Of a stretch of DNA of 64,000 nt, positions 50,786-60,066 are shown in pieces (within the stretch, counting starts at the first letter, position 1; each line of letters starts with the position of its first letter). The DNA comes from Nitratireductor indicus C115 (GTDB lineage: Bacteria; Pseudomonadota; Alphaproteobacteria; Rhizobiales; Rhizobiaceae). Below the pieces are notes generated by a model. The model worked only from the letters and a program-made list of their open reading frames with translations, was not told where the DNA came from and searched no databases. The stretch covers positions 1-64,000 of the forward strand of contig NZ_AMSI01000015.1 in assembly GCF_000300515.1 (NCBI RefSeq), given 5' to 3'. The position numbers and the translations under genes are program-made.

Positions 50786-52314
50786 GCGCTTTCCTTTCTG
50801 GCGTCTTCTTCTTTCTGGATCCGTCGCGCTTCTGCTTCCAGAAAGCGGCGGTCGACCTTGCCGACGGTCGTCATGGGCAGGGCATTGATGAACATGACCC
50901 GGCGCGGGTGCTGGTAGGGCGGTGCATTGCGAAGCACATGCGCTTTCACATCCTCTTCCGTCATTCCGGAGCCAGCCCGCATGACCACAAAGGCGTAGGG
51001 CACCGTATGCTTGATCTCATGGGGAGCGGGAACGACGGCTGCCTGCTCGATGTCTTCATGACGCTCAAGCACCAGTTCGACCTCGGCCGGGTAGATGTTG
51101 TGTCCGCTTGAGGTGAACATGTCGTCCGATCGTCCCACGAAAAAGTACCAGCCATGTTCATCGCGGCGCAGGATGTCTCCCGTATTGAACCAGCCATCCT
51201 CATCAAAGCGCCTTGCCATTTCCTGGGGGTTATTGAGGTAGCCGCTCATCATGCCCGGACCGCGCACGTGCAGGACCCCGAAATTCTCATCCTCGCCACC
51301 GACGAGCCTGAACTCGTTGCCCTTGACCGGATAACCGACCGAATGACGGGGGCGCGGCAGATTTTCCGGATGCCGTCCGAACAGGGCCGCGCTCGTTTCG
51401 GTAATGCCGAAAATGAGGTTGATCTGAGCATTGGGAAACAGTTCCGCCACGGAGTCGATCAACTGGTCGGAGGCCGGCGCGCCGCCCATGGTGGCAAGGC
51501 GAACGAAGGAGTAATCGTTGCCGGCAAGCAATTCGCGTTGCTGGAGGATCATCGCGAAAATGGTCGGCACGCCCGAAACGACCGTCGCCTTGTAGCGGTT
51601 GATCGCGTCGACATAGATACGGGCGTCGAACTTGCGCAGCAGAACGACTGTCGAGCCGCCATAGAGAACGCATTTGATCGAGTTCATCGCGTGCTTGTGG
51701 TAGAGCGGCGCGGCGACGATCATCGTGTCGTCGGGGCAGAAGAAGCGTTCCTGCGAAATGGTGCGTGCAACCCAGCTATGGGCCCGATGCGAGAGCAAGG
51801 CGCCCTTCGGACGGCCCGTGGAGCCGGACGTATAGGCCACGAAAGCGGTCGAATCGTATTCCGGCTGGAAATATTCAACGGCACCAAAATCCTTGAAGGC
51901 AGACAACCCGTCTTCGCCGTCGGCATCGACGATCACCGCGAGGGTTCCCTGTGGCAGATTTTGCTGTAGTGCCGCCTCGCAGAAAACCATCTTCAGGCCG
52001 GTGTCCTGCACGATCCAGGCGATTGTGTCAGCCGGTTGAAGGATGCCCATCATCACCGGTACGACCCCGACGCGCATCGCACCGAAGAAAACCTCAAGGA
52101 ATTCGAGCCGGTTGGAGCAATAGACGCCGACCCTGTCACCTGCCGAAAGGCCACGGTTCAGAAGGCCGCGTGCGACGGCATCGCAATTTGCATTGTAGGT
52201 GGGATAATCGATCTCGCGGGGGTGCTCGGGATCGTAGAGATCGATGACGGCGAGGTGGCCCTTGTCGCGGAACTGGGTGCCGATGCAGCCAAGGTTGGAG
52301 ATCAGGTTGCTCAT
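50782..52314 (-). CDS. AMP-forming acyl-CoA ligase
   Basis: The 510-residue protein activates a carboxylic acid to its CoA ester. It shows the P-loop-like VAYTSGSTGRPKGALLSHRA (about 153-172), FGITETSAALFGRHPE, WFNTGDILRRDEHGWYFFVG, and the C-terminal MTTVGKVDRRFLE with the catalytic Lys. ATG 52314 overlaps the stop of the dehydrogenase gene, and its own stop overlaps the thioesterase gene. The substrate is not evident; it is clearly different from the ligase at 23040. Confidence 0.92.
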   Translation of the reverse strand: MSNLISNLGCIGTQFRDKGHLAVIDLYDPEHPREIDYPTYNANCDAVARGLLNRGLSAGDRVGVYCSNRLEFLEVFFGAMRVGVVPVMMGILQPADTIAWIVQDTGLKMVFCEAALQQNLPQGTLAVIVDADGEDGLSAFKDFGAVEYFQPEYDSTAFVAYTSGSTGRPKGALLSHRAHSWVARTISQERFFCPDDTMIVAAPLYHKHAMNSIKCVLYGGSTVVLLRKFDARIYVDAINRYKATVVSGVPTIFAMILQQRELLAGNDYSFVRLATMGGAPASDQLIDSVAELFPNAQINLIFGITETSAALFGRHPENLPRPRHSVGYPVKGNEFRLVGGEDENFGVLHVRGPGMMSGYLNNPQEMARRFDEDGWFNTGDILRRDEHGWYFFVGRSDDMFTSSGHNIYPAEVELVLERHEDIEQAAVVPAPHEIKHTVPYAFVVMRAGSGMTEEDVKAHVLRNAPPYQHPRRVMFINALPMTTVGKVDRRFLEAEARRIQKEEDARKESA

Positions 52315-53312
52315 GGTGTCACGATGACCTTGCCGAAGATGTTGCGGCTTGCCAGAAGTTCGACACCTTCTGCGGCCCGCTCGAGCGGCAGGCGGACCTC
52401 CACCACCGGCTTCAGGCGCCCGGAGGAGACGAAGTCGAGGCACGCCACTATATCTTCGGGAACGTAGGCGCGGCTTCCGATGATCTCTGTTTCCCGATGC
52501 CAGAGAAAACGAACGTCGATTTCGCACAGATGGCCGGCAGTCGAGCCACAGGTGAGGATGCGGCCTCCGGTCGCCATGCTGCGCTGCGTCTGTATCCAGG
52601 TGTCGCCGCCTGTGAAATTGATCGCGACGTCCACGCCCTTCTTGCCGCTTGCCGTCCATACGGCTTTGGAGAATTCAGGGGTTTCCACGTAGTTGATGAT
52701 GTGGTCGGCACCCAGTTCGAGAAGCTTGCGGCCTTTTTCCTCGCTCGACGTGCAGGCAAAGACCTCGCAGCCCGCCATCTTGGCAAACTGCAGGCAAGAC
52801 ACACCGACACCGCCGCTGGCTCCGAGAATGAGCACCTTCTCACCGGCCTTGATGTGGCCGCGGGTGAACAGCATGCGATGCGAGGTTCCGTAGGCTATCG
52901 GGAGTGCGGCGGCATCCTCGAAGCTCACATTGTCGGGAATTTCTATCAGCTGACGCTGGTCCGCGGCGATGAATTCGCACAGACCACCATTGCCGTTTTC
53001 GCCGAGCACGCCACCTGTTGGAAATCGGGGAAAGAGCACGACCCGCTTGCCGAGCCAGTCTGAAGACACGCCGGCGCCCACCTTGCGCACGATGCCGGCA
53101 ATGTCGCCACCGGGAATGCGGGGCATGGTCGTGGGCATGTCCGGCATTCCGTGAAGAACGAACACATCCATATAGTTCAGCCCGCAGGCCTTGATCTCGA
53201 CCAGCGCCTGACCTTCCGCAGCTTCGGGAACCGGCCATTCCTCGACCTTCAGTTGCTCGATGCCGCCATGCGCTCTCAAGGCCACCACTTTCATGGCTGT
53301 GTCATTCCCCAT
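52311..53312 (-). CDS. Zinc-type alcohol dehydrogenase/quinone oxidoreductase-like protein
   Basis: The 333-residue protein belongs to the medium-chain reductase superfamily. An N-terminal GroES-like domain has CGLNYMDVFVLHGM and RIPGGDIAGIVRKVG. A Rossmann domain contains VLILGASGGVGVSCLQFAK (about 165-183). The catalytic-zinc Cys of true alcohol dehydrogenases is present at CGLN, but the structural zinc cysteines are missing, so a quinone oxidoreductase or 2-enoyl reductase is more likely. It is first in the operon with ligase, thioesterase and CoxG. ATG 53312 or 53294 could be the start. Confidence 0.88.
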   Translation of the reverse strand: MGNDTAMKVVALRAHGGIEQLKVEEWPVPEAAEGQALVEIKACGLNYMDVFVLHGMPDMPTTMPRIPGGDIAGIVRKVGAGVSSDWLGKRVVLFPRFPTGGVLGENGNGGLCEFIAADQRQLIEIPDNVSFEDAAALPIAYGTSHRMLFTRGHIKAGEKVLILGASGGVGVSCLQFAKMAGCEVFACTSSEEKGRKLLELGADHIINYVETPEFSKAVWTASGKKGVDVAINFTGGDTWIQTQRSMATGGRILTCGSTAGHLCEIDVRFLWHRETEIIGSRAYVPEDIVACLDFVSSGRLKPVVEVRLPLERAAEGVELLASRNIFGKVIVTP

Positions 53313-53701
53313 GTGGACTGCTCCATTGTCTTTTCATGTGAGGATAGGGCGCGGGCTTCTGCCAAACAAATGATTAGAAATACGAGATTAATCGTAAAAA
53401 TCGATAAATGAGTTCTTCGGCGGGCGTTACGTCGGCCGATAAAAGAATTGCGTTTCGGGCTGATCGGATGCGCATCGTACCCATTGCTATATCGCGCATT
53501 GATGCGAAACCGCTGCCGAATGCCGGCAAAACTTCGGAAACCCGATTTATCGGAAAAACAAAACAATTCGCAAAAATTAATAATTTGCGCGCCGAGGGGC
53601 GGCGAGGCTAGCGTTTTCACCATCGGGTAGACGACCGAATGGCGAAGGCCTGACGGTTTTCAACCACCCGGACAGTGTCGAATTCACCTCGGGGAAAGAC
53701 A
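53313..53701. other. AT-rich divergent promoter region with palindromes
   Basis: This stretch separates the minus-strand dehydrogenase operon from the plus-strand ThDP operon. It is AT-rich relative to its surroundings. It holds two interrupted palindromes: TACGA-N6-TCGTA (53381-53396) and GCAAA-N9-TTTGC (53570-53588). These may be operators for a regulator encoded elsewhere, since no regulator gene adjoins. No ORF here looks real. Confidence 0.45.
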
Positions 53702-54232
53702 GTGGGCGCAAATCAGAAAGCCGAACAAGAAGGGTGGGCCGACATCGTCGTTCGCATTCTTAAGCGGAACGATATCGATCTCATCACATATGTGCCGGAC
53801 AATGTCCTGCGACCATTGATCGACGCCGTCACGGACGACCCTTATTTCACCGTCATTTCGCCTGCGCGGGAAGAGGAAGCCGTCGCCATTGTCGCCGGCG
53901 CCTATATGGGGGGGCGCAAGGGTGTGACCCTGATGCAAACCAGCGGGTTTGCAACCATTCCCAATGCGCTTGCCTCGCTCGCTTGTCCGTTCCAGCTTCC
54001 CATCGTGATGTTCATTTCAGAGCGCGGCGTCATCGGCGAATTCCAGCAGGGACAAGCAATGGTCTGCCGCACCATGCGGCCTGTTCTGCAGAGCCTCGGC
54101 ATCGAGCATTTCGCCATTCAGGACAAGAGCCAGGTCGAGTTCGTCGTCGAAGGCATGATCAAGCAGGCTTTTGCCACGCAGGCGCCCGCCGCGATCATTC
54201 TGTCGCCCCTTCTGACCAAGCGGCCGCATTGA
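53702..54232 (+). CDS. ThDP-dependent decarboxylase subunit alpha, sulfopyruvate decarboxylase type
   Basis: Two-gene thiamine-diphosphate decarboxylases such as sulfopyruvate decarboxylase (ComDE) and phosphonopyruvate decarboxylase split the enzyme between a PYR and a PP subunit. This 176-residue product is the PYR half. A cluster ISPAREEEAVAIVAGAYMGG (Glu57-59) contains the Glu that activates the ThDP aminopyrimidine. TYVPDNVLRPLIDAV and QTSGFATIPNALASL are also typical. GTG 53702 follows GGGGAAAG; GTG 53675 is possible. The beta subunit gene follows 14 bases later. Confidence 0.82.
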   Translation: MGANQKAEQEGWADIVVRILKRNDIDLITYVPDNVLRPLIDAVTDDPYFTVISPAREEEAVAIVAGAYMGGRKGVTLMQTSGFATIPNALASLACPFQLPIVMFISERGVIGEFQQGQAMVCRTMRPVLQSLGIEHFAIQDKSQVEFVVEGMIKQAFATQAPAAIILSPLLTKRPH

Positions 54233-54246
54233 TGAGGGGATTGAAC

Positions 54247-54852
54247 ATGTCCGTCAGCGAAACGCAGAAAAGCCGCTCCACCGCCAAGGTCATGAACCGC
54301 AGCGCCCTTACACGGCGACTGGTGGCGAAGCTCAAGAATGATGAAGCGGTTATCGGAGGCATCGGGAACAGCAATTTCGACCTTTGGGCCAGCGGCCAGC
54401 GCCCCCAGAATTTCTACATGCTGGGCAGCATGGGGCTGGCAAGCTCCATCGCGCTTGGAGTGGCCGTTGCCCAACCCAAGCGTCAGGTGTTCGCCCTGGA
54501 TGGTGACGGTTCCATCCTCATGCAGCTCGGTTCGTTCGGCACTGTTGCGACGGTAGCGCCCGACAATCTGTGCATCGTTATCTGGGACAACAGCCTCTAT
54601 CAGATCACCGGGTCGCAAAAGACGCTCACTTCCACCGGCGTCGATCTTGTCGGCGTGGCCCAGGGCGCAGGGCTCATGCAGTCCGACTGGGCCCAGGATG
54701 AGGAGCATTTCGACGCTCTTGTCGAGAAGGCCCTCCATATGGATGGGCCAAGGCTCATCGGCGTTCGGATCGACGGAGAAAAACCCGCGGGAACCACAGA
54801 GCGCGACCCCGTGAAGATCCGATTGAATTTCATGAACGGCCTTGGAGCCTGA
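54247..54852 (+). CDS. ThDP-dependent decarboxylase subunit beta, sulfopyruvate decarboxylase type
   Basis: The PP (ThDP-binding) subunit partner of the preceding gene. The 201-residue product has the ThDP/Mg motif as FALDGDGSILMQLG (GDGS at 86-89) and a downstream Asn115 in IVIWDNSLYQITG. MLGSMGLASSIALGVAVAQP is also typical. ATG 54247 is preceded by GAGGGG. The pair would decarboxylate a 2-oxo acid with a sulfonate, phosphonate or similar tail, giving an aldehyde. That fits the aldehyde dehydrogenase next door; the exact substrate is unknown. Confidence 0.82.
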   Translation: MSVSETQKSRSTAKVMNRSALTRRLVAKLKNDEAVIGGIGNSNFDLWASGQRPQNFYMLGSMGLASSIALGVAVAQPKRQVFALDGDGSILMQLGSFGTVATVAPDNLCIVIWDNSLYQITGSQKTLTSTGVDLVGVAQGAGLMQSDWAQDEEHFDALVEKALHMDGPRLIGVRIDGEKPAGTTERDPVKIRLNFMNGLGA

Positions 54853-54886
54853 GCTGATGAGAGCGGCAGGAAAACAGGAAACCGGC

Positions 54887-56299
54887 ATGTCCAGACTTCT
54901 GATCGGCGGTTCCTGGGTCGATGGCGAAAGCGTTGACGAACTGACCGAGAAATATCGCGGAACGACCTACGGCCAGATGCAGGTGGCTTCACCGGAACAG
55001 GTCGATGCGGCTGTTGCCGGTGCGCTTGAAGGCATCTCGGCGTCGAAGCTCACGCCCTATAAGCGCTACAAGATACTGCTTGCCACGGCGCGTCTCGTCG
55101 AGGAGCGCAGGGAACATCTCATCTCTCTCCTTCGCGACGAGGCGGGTTTCACGCGGGCCGACGGTGAGAACGAGGTCAGTCGCTGTATCCAGACGCTCGA
55201 ACTCTCCGCCGACGAAGCGCGGCGGCTGAACGGGGATCTGGTTCTGATGCTCTCGGCTGCCAATGCAAGTGACAGGATGGGTTTCACCATCCACGCGCCG
55301 CGCGGGGTGATCTGTGCGATAACGCCGTTCAATTCGCCGCTCAACACGCTGGCCCACAAGGTTGCACCCGCGCTTGCAGGTGGGAATGCCGTGCTGATCA
55401 AGCCGTCGAGCTATACACCGCTTTGCGCGGTTGAGCTTTGCAAGGCGCTCCTGGATGCGGGCCTGCCCTCGGGGCTTCTGGCACTTGTTCATGGGCCTGG
55501 GGGCAGGATCGGCAGACAACTGCTCGCGGACCAGCGCATCGCTTATTACGCGTTCACGGGCAGCACGCAGGTGGGGCGTGAAATCCAGCAGGCTGCGGGC
55601 CTGCGTGGCACGCAACTGGAACTTGGCAGCATTGCCAGCACCATCGTGTGCGACGACGCCGATTTTACACGGGCCATTCCGAAGATTCTCAACGCGGGCT
55701 TTCGGAAGGCGGGGCAGGTGTGCACCTCGGTGCAGCGGCTTCTGGTTCAAAGAAACATCCTCGACGATTTCGTGCCGCTTCTGATTGCGGCTGTCGAAGC
55801 GCTGAAAGTGGGCGACCCATCCGATCCTGAAACGATCATCGGACCGATGATCAGCCAAGCTCATGCGGAGCGCGCGCAAAACTGGGTGGAGGAAGCCGTC
55901 GCCGGAGGTGCGCGAATTCTCACCGGCGGGAAGCGTGAAGGCTCCATCGTGCAGCCGACGGTACTCACCGATGTTCAGGAGAGCATGAAGGTCTATTGCG
56001 AGGAGATATTCGCACCCGTCCTCAGCGTCATTCCATTCGATACGGACGATGAGGCGGTAGAGCGGGCAAACGCCAGCCCCTACGGTCTCGCTGCCGGGCT
56101 CTTCACTTCGAACCTGCACAGGGCGCTGCGCATGTCGCAGGCCATGCGCTTCGGGGGTGTTCATGTGAACGAGGCATCGAGCGCACGGGTCGACGCCATG
56201 CCCTTCGGCGGGGTCAAGGACAGCGGTTTTGGCCGGGAGGGGCCGGCCTACGCAATCCGCGAGATGACGGAAGAGCGTCTCATAACGATCTCCTACTGA
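54887..56299 (+). CDS. NAD(P)-dependent aldehyde dehydrogenase
   Basis: The 470-residue enzyme would oxidise an aldehyde to an acid. It shows the catalytic Glu245 (LELGSIAS), Cys279 (GQVCTSVQRLLV), the ITPFNSPLN and GSTQVGREIQ cofactor segments, and the C-terminal VNEASSARVDAMPFGGVKDSG. ATG 54887 fits the family start; longer frames from 54842 and 54857 exist. It sits directly behind the two-subunit decarboxylase, which would supply its substrate. The neighbouring TauE/SafE permease makes sulfoacetaldehyde dehydrogenase a tempting but unproven reading. Confidence 0.92.
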   Translation: MSRLLIGGSWVDGESVDELTEKYRGTTYGQMQVASPEQVDAAVAGALEGISASKLTPYKRYKILLATARLVEERREHLISLLRDEAGFTRADGENEVSRCIQTLELSADEARRLNGDLVLMLSAANASDRMGFTIHAPRGVICAITPFNSPLNTLAHKVAPALAGGNAVLIKPSSYTPLCAVELCKALLDAGLPSGLLALVHGPGGRIGRQLLADQRIAYYAFTGSTQVGREIQQAAGLRGTQLELGSIASTIVCDDADFTRAIPKILNAGFRKAGQVCTSVQRLLVQRNILDDFVPLLIAAVEALKVGDPSDPETIIGPMISQAHAERAQNWVEEAVAGGARILTGGKREGSIVQPTVLTDVQESMKVYCEEIFAPVLSVIPFDTDDEAVERANASPYGLAAGLFTSNLHRALRMSQAMRFGGVHVNEASSARVDAMPFGGVKDSGFGREGPAYAIREMTEERLITISY

Positions 56300-56335
56300 A
56301 ATTCGCAAAAGAAGAAAAACACAGGTCATCGACGA

Positions 56336-58450
56336 ATGAACGAAGCAATGGACAACGAAGGCAAGCTGCGCGTCGCAATCGACATCGGCGGTACCTTCAC
56401 CGATGGCGTGGCGACCATGGAACCGGCAGGCCGCATCTGGGTCGCCAAATCTCCAACCACCCCCGCCGATCCGGGGCAGGCGGTCTCCACTGTTCTTGAA
56501 GACCTGTTGCAGCAGGTTGACGGTTCGCTCGGCAAGGGCACGGCTCAGCTTGAGGAGGTCGTGCATGGCACGACGCTGATCACCAACACGCTGATCGAGC
56601 GCAAGGGTGCCAAGACGGCGCTCGTCACCACCAAGGGCATGAAAGACGTGCTCGATATCGGTCGCGAGTGGCGCTACGACATCTACGATCTCGATATCGA
56701 ATTGCCCCGCCCGCTTATCGATGGGGAACGCCGCGTCGAAGTGGATGCGCGCGTGGATGCCCAGGGCGATGAGCTGGAGCCGCTGAAGGAAGAAGAGCTC
56801 GACGTGCTTATCGAGGCTCTGGCGAAGCTCGACGCGGATTCGATTGCCGTTTCGCTCCTACATTCCTACACCAATACGGATCACGAAAAGCGCATTGAGG
56901 AGCGGTTGAAAGACGCTCTGCCTGGAAAGGCAGTGTCGCTGTCTTCTGATCTGGCACGCGAAATCAAGGAGTTCGAACGCACCTCCACCGTTGCGGCGAA
57001 TGCCTATGTAAAGCCCATCGTCGCTGAATATCTCGATGAGCTGGATAACCGCATCGCGCGAACGAAGCCCGGCACGCCCCTTCGCGTGATGGTGTCGAGC
57101 GGCGGCTTCTGTTCGGCCAAGACGGGAGCAGCTTCCCCGATCCTTCTTCTGGAATCCGGACCGGCGGCGGGTGTGCTATCAGCGATGAATACCGCCCGCC
57201 AGATCGGCGTCGATCATGTGCTGGCCTTCGACATGGGCGGAACCACGGCCAAAGCCTGCGTGGCGGTGGGCGGCGAACCTCCTGTGACGCACAGTTTCGA
57301 GTGCGCGCGTGTAGAACGTTTCAAGCGGGGCTCGGGTCTGCCGATCCTCATTCCGAGCATCGAGCTTATCGAAATCGGTGCAGGCGGAGGTTCCATCGCG
57401 CATTGCAATCGTCTCGGCCTCCTGAATGTAGGCCCGGAATCGTCCGGCTCCGTGCCGGGACCGGCCTGCTATGGACGAGGCGGTACGGATGTCACCGTCA
57501 CGGACGCGGATCTTCTGCTGGGTTACCTCAGCAAGGAAAATTTCCTCGGCGGCACCATGAGGCTCGATCTGGAAGCTTCAAAGAAGGCGGTTGCGGACCT
57601 CGCTTCCGAACTCGGGGTGGAACCCATCGATGCCACCTGGGGCATCTGCAATGTAGTCAATGAGAATATGGCGAGCGCCGCACGCATCCACATTGCGGAG
57701 AACGGACACGACCCCCGCGATTTCACGATGATCGCGACCGGCGGAGCTGGTCCTGTCCATGCGGTAGAGGTGGCGCGCAAGCTGCGCATTCCACGGGTGC
57801 TGATACCCATTGCAGCCGGGGCGGGCTCGTGCCTCGGCATGCTCGCCGCACCGCCGCGCATCGACCGCGCATGGTCCAGCCCACAGCGCCTGGCAGATGT
57901 GGACTGGAAGCAGGTGACAGACAATCTGGAGGCCCTTCGCAAGGACGCGGAAGGCGAGCTTCTGGCTGCGGGGGCTGACGACATCGAATGGAGCGTCGGC
58001 GCTGAAATGCGCTATGAGGGACAAGGAGCCGAGATATCGGTCAGCGTTCCATTCGCCGCCATTCACGGTAAGCCGGGGGCAACCCTGCTTGGTGCTTTCG
58101 AAGCCGAATATGAGAAGCTTTATGGCCGGCTTGTGCCCAACGCCGTGGCCCAGGTCATCACCTGGAGGCTGGTTGGACGTTCGCCCAGCAAGGCTCACAA
58201 TTTCGAATGGGGCGAAGACCGTGCCGGGTCGGAGCCGAAGCCTGCCGCCCATCGTCCCATCTTCCTGCCGCTGCGCAAGGACTACGAGGAAGTCGCAGTC
58301 TACGATCGTTATTCCGTCGCGGCGGGAACGACGTTGCAGGGGCCTCTCATTCTCGAGGAGAAGGAATCCACAATCGTCGTGGCGGTCTCTGCTGATGTGA
58401 CCATTCTCGAGGATCTAACCGTTTCCGTCACGATCAAGGAATTCGAATAA
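56336..58450 (+). CDS. hyuA: Hydantoinase/oxoprolinase family subunit A (HyuA)
   Basis: HyuA-type proteins, with HyuB, make ATP-dependent cyclic amidohydrolases (N-methylhydantoinase, 5-oxoprolinase) and carboxylases of ketones. The 704-residue product has the actin-like ATPase start LRVAIDIGGTFTDGVATM (about 9-26), HGTTLITNTLIERKGAKTAL, LAFDMGGTTAKACVAVGG and GAGGGSIAH, all characteristic. ATG 56336 or 56348 could start it. It follows the aldehyde dehydrogenase by 36 bases and hyuB follows by one base. The substrate is unknown; a hydantoin-like or lactam ring is probable. Confidence 0.92.
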   Translation: MNEAMDNEGKLRVAIDIGGTFTDGVATMEPAGRIWVAKSPTTPADPGQAVSTVLEDLLQQVDGSLGKGTAQLEEVVHGTTLITNTLIERKGAKTALVTTKGMKDVLDIGREWRYDIYDLDIELPRPLIDGERRVEVDARVDAQGDELEPLKEEELDVLIEALAKLDADSIAVSLLHSYTNTDHEKRIEERLKDALPGKAVSLSSDLAREIKEFERTSTVAANAYVKPIVAEYLDELDNRIARTKPGTPLRVMVSSGGFCSAKTGAASPILLLESGPAAGVLSAMNTARQIGVDHVLAFDMGGTTAKACVAVGGEPPVTHSFECARVERFKRGSGLPILIPSIELIEIGAGGGSIAHCNRLGLLNVGPESSGSVPGPACYGRGGTDVTVTDADLLLGYLSKENFLGGTMRLDLEASKKAVADLASELGVEPIDATWGICNVVNENMASAARIHIAENGHDPRDFTMIATGGAGPVHAVEVARKLRIPRVLIPIAAGAGSCLGMLAAPPRIDRAWSSPQRLADVDWKQVTDNLEALRKDAEGELLAAGADDIEWSVGAEMRYEGQGAEISVSVPFAAIHGKPGATLLGAFEAEYEKLYGRLVPNAVAQVITWRLVGRSPSKAHNFEWGEDRAGSEPKPAAHRPIFLPLRKDYEEVAVYDRYSVAAGTTLQGPLILEEKESTIVVAVSADVTILEDLTVSVTIKEFE

Positions 58451-58451
58451 G

Positions 58452-60050
58452 ATGAACAATGTCGAGCGTTTCAATACGGCGGCGAATGAAGAACGTTCCG
58501 CTTCGGAAGCGAAATTCAACCCGATCGACCTCGAAATCCTCTGGAAGCGGCTGATCAGTATTGTCGACGAGGCGTCGGCAGCCTTTGTGCGAACCTGTTT
58601 CTCGACACTCGTCCGCGACGGCAATGATTTCGCTATCGTGCTGACGGACACCAAGGGGCGTTCGCTTGCCCAGTCCACGATGAGCCTTCCGGGTTTTATC
58701 GGCTGCCTTCCGGCGACGGTGCGACATTTCCTCGATCTCTATCCCGCCGAAACCATCAGGCCGGGCGACGTGTTTATCACGAACGATCCCTGGAAGGGCT
58801 CAGGACACGTGCATGATATCACGACGGTGACGCCGCTGTTCCACAAGGGAAAACTCGTAGGCTTTGCAGCGGTCGTTTCACACCTTCCCGATATAGGGGG
58901 ACGGCTGCGCAGCAATTCAAGCCGCGAGATTTATGAGGAAGGCCTGCAGATCCCCATGATGAAGCTCCTGGATGCGGGTGAACCGAACCAGGTGCTGATC
59001 GATATCATTTCGCAGAACATCCGTGTTCCCGAGCAGGGGCTTGGCGATATCTGGGCACAGGTCGCCGGTTGCCGCACCATGGGGGAGCGCCTGCATGGTC
59101 TTCTCGAAACGGTGAGCCTTGACGATCTGGGGGCGGAGGTGCGCCGGCGCTCGGAAAACGCGATGCGTGACGCGATCCGGAAAATTCCCGACGGTGTCTA
59201 CAAATCCCAGGTGCAGCATGACGGGTTCGAAGAGCCGGTCATCATCAATTGTTCTCTGACGGTGAAGGGCGATGAGATCGATATCGATTTTGCCGGCACA
59301 AGCCCACAATTGCCCTATGCGCTCAATGTGGTTCCGATCTACACTTTCGCTTACACCGTCTATGGCCTGAAGGCGCTGCTTTGTCCGGATATCCCGAACA
59401 ATGAGGGAAGTTTCATTCCGATCTCGACACATGCGCCTGTGGGATCGCTTCTCAATCCATCCTATCCGGCGGCCTCGGGAGGCCGCAGCGCAATCGGCCA
59501 CCTCCTTCCGCATGCAGTCTTCCAGGCACTGGCGGATGTGCTCCCGGCACGGGTGTGGGCGGCGGGCTCTCCGAACTCCTCCCTCACCATGTCTGGGGAA
59601 TACCGTTCGAAGCGTTTTGCCGTGGTCAATTTTCTCAATGCAGGACAGGGTGCGAATTCCAGACGTCCGGGATTCTCGGCAACAAGTTTCCCGGCTAATC
59701 TTGGTAACACACCTGTGGAAATGATGGAGACGCTTGCGCCGATCCGCGTTCTGCGCCGCGAGCTGCGTCGCGGCAGCGGCGGTTGCGGCCTGCATGAGGG
59801 TGGTTCTGGGATCAGCTTCGAGTTCGAGATCATGCCGGACGCGTCCGACGTCATGACCTCGTTTCTTATGACGCAATGCAAGTCGCCAACGAAGGGGCTT
59901 GCGGGAGGCGGCGCCGGCAAACCGGGCCAGCTTCTGCTCAACGGTGACCGCATCGATCCGACGATGCCGCGTGTGCTCAAAGCCGGCGATCGTGTGCTGA
60001 TGGAGACCGCTGGCGGCGGTGGGTACGGCGCGTCGGACAAGGCTGCCTGA
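58452..60050 (+). CDS. hyuB: Hydantoinase/oxoprolinase family subunit B (HyuB)
   Basis: The 532-residue partner of HyuA. It shows the family's hallmarks: NPIDLEILWKRLISIVDEAS, FVRTCFSTLVRDGNDFAIVL, FITNDPWKGSGHVHDITTV, HLPDIGGR, and the C-terminal RPGFSATSFPANLGNTPVE and GGSGISFEFE. The last region ends with MTQCKSPTKGLAGGGAGKPG. Length is normal for a HyuB-type subunit. It starts one base after hyuA. Together they would hydrolyse or carboxylate a cyclic amide substrate in the ThDP-linked pathway. Confidence 0.92.
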   Translation: MNNVERFNTAANEERSASEAKFNPIDLEILWKRLISIVDEASAAFVRTCFSTLVRDGNDFAIVLTDTKGRSLAQSTMSLPGFIGCLPATVRHFLDLYPAETIRPGDVFITNDPWKGSGHVHDITTVTPLFHKGKLVGFAAVVSHLPDIGGRLRSNSSREIYEEGLQIPMMKLLDAGEPNQVLIDIISQNIRVPEQGLGDIWAQVAGCRTMGERLHGLLETVSLDDLGAEVRRRSENAMRDAIRKIPDGVYKSQVQHDGFEEPVIINCSLTVKGDEIDIDFAGTSPQLPYALNVVPIYTFAYTVYGLKALLCPDIPNNEGSFIPISTHAPVGSLLNPSYPAASGGRSAIGHLLPHAVFQALADVLPARVWAAGSPNSSLTMSGEYRSKRFAVVNFLNAGQGANSRRPGFSATSFPANLGNTPVEMMETLAPIRVLRRELRRGSGGCGLHEGGSGISFEFEIMPDASDVMTSFLMTQCKSPTKGLAGGGAGKPGQLLLNGDRIDPTMPRVLKAGDRVLMETAGGGGYGASDKAA

Positions 60051-60066
60051 ATGGAAGGAAAACCGT

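Noticed and set aside
54989-56566. 525-codon minus-strand frame opposite the aldehyde dehydrogenase
   Set aside because: Shadow of the ALDH gene, which has all catalytic residues.
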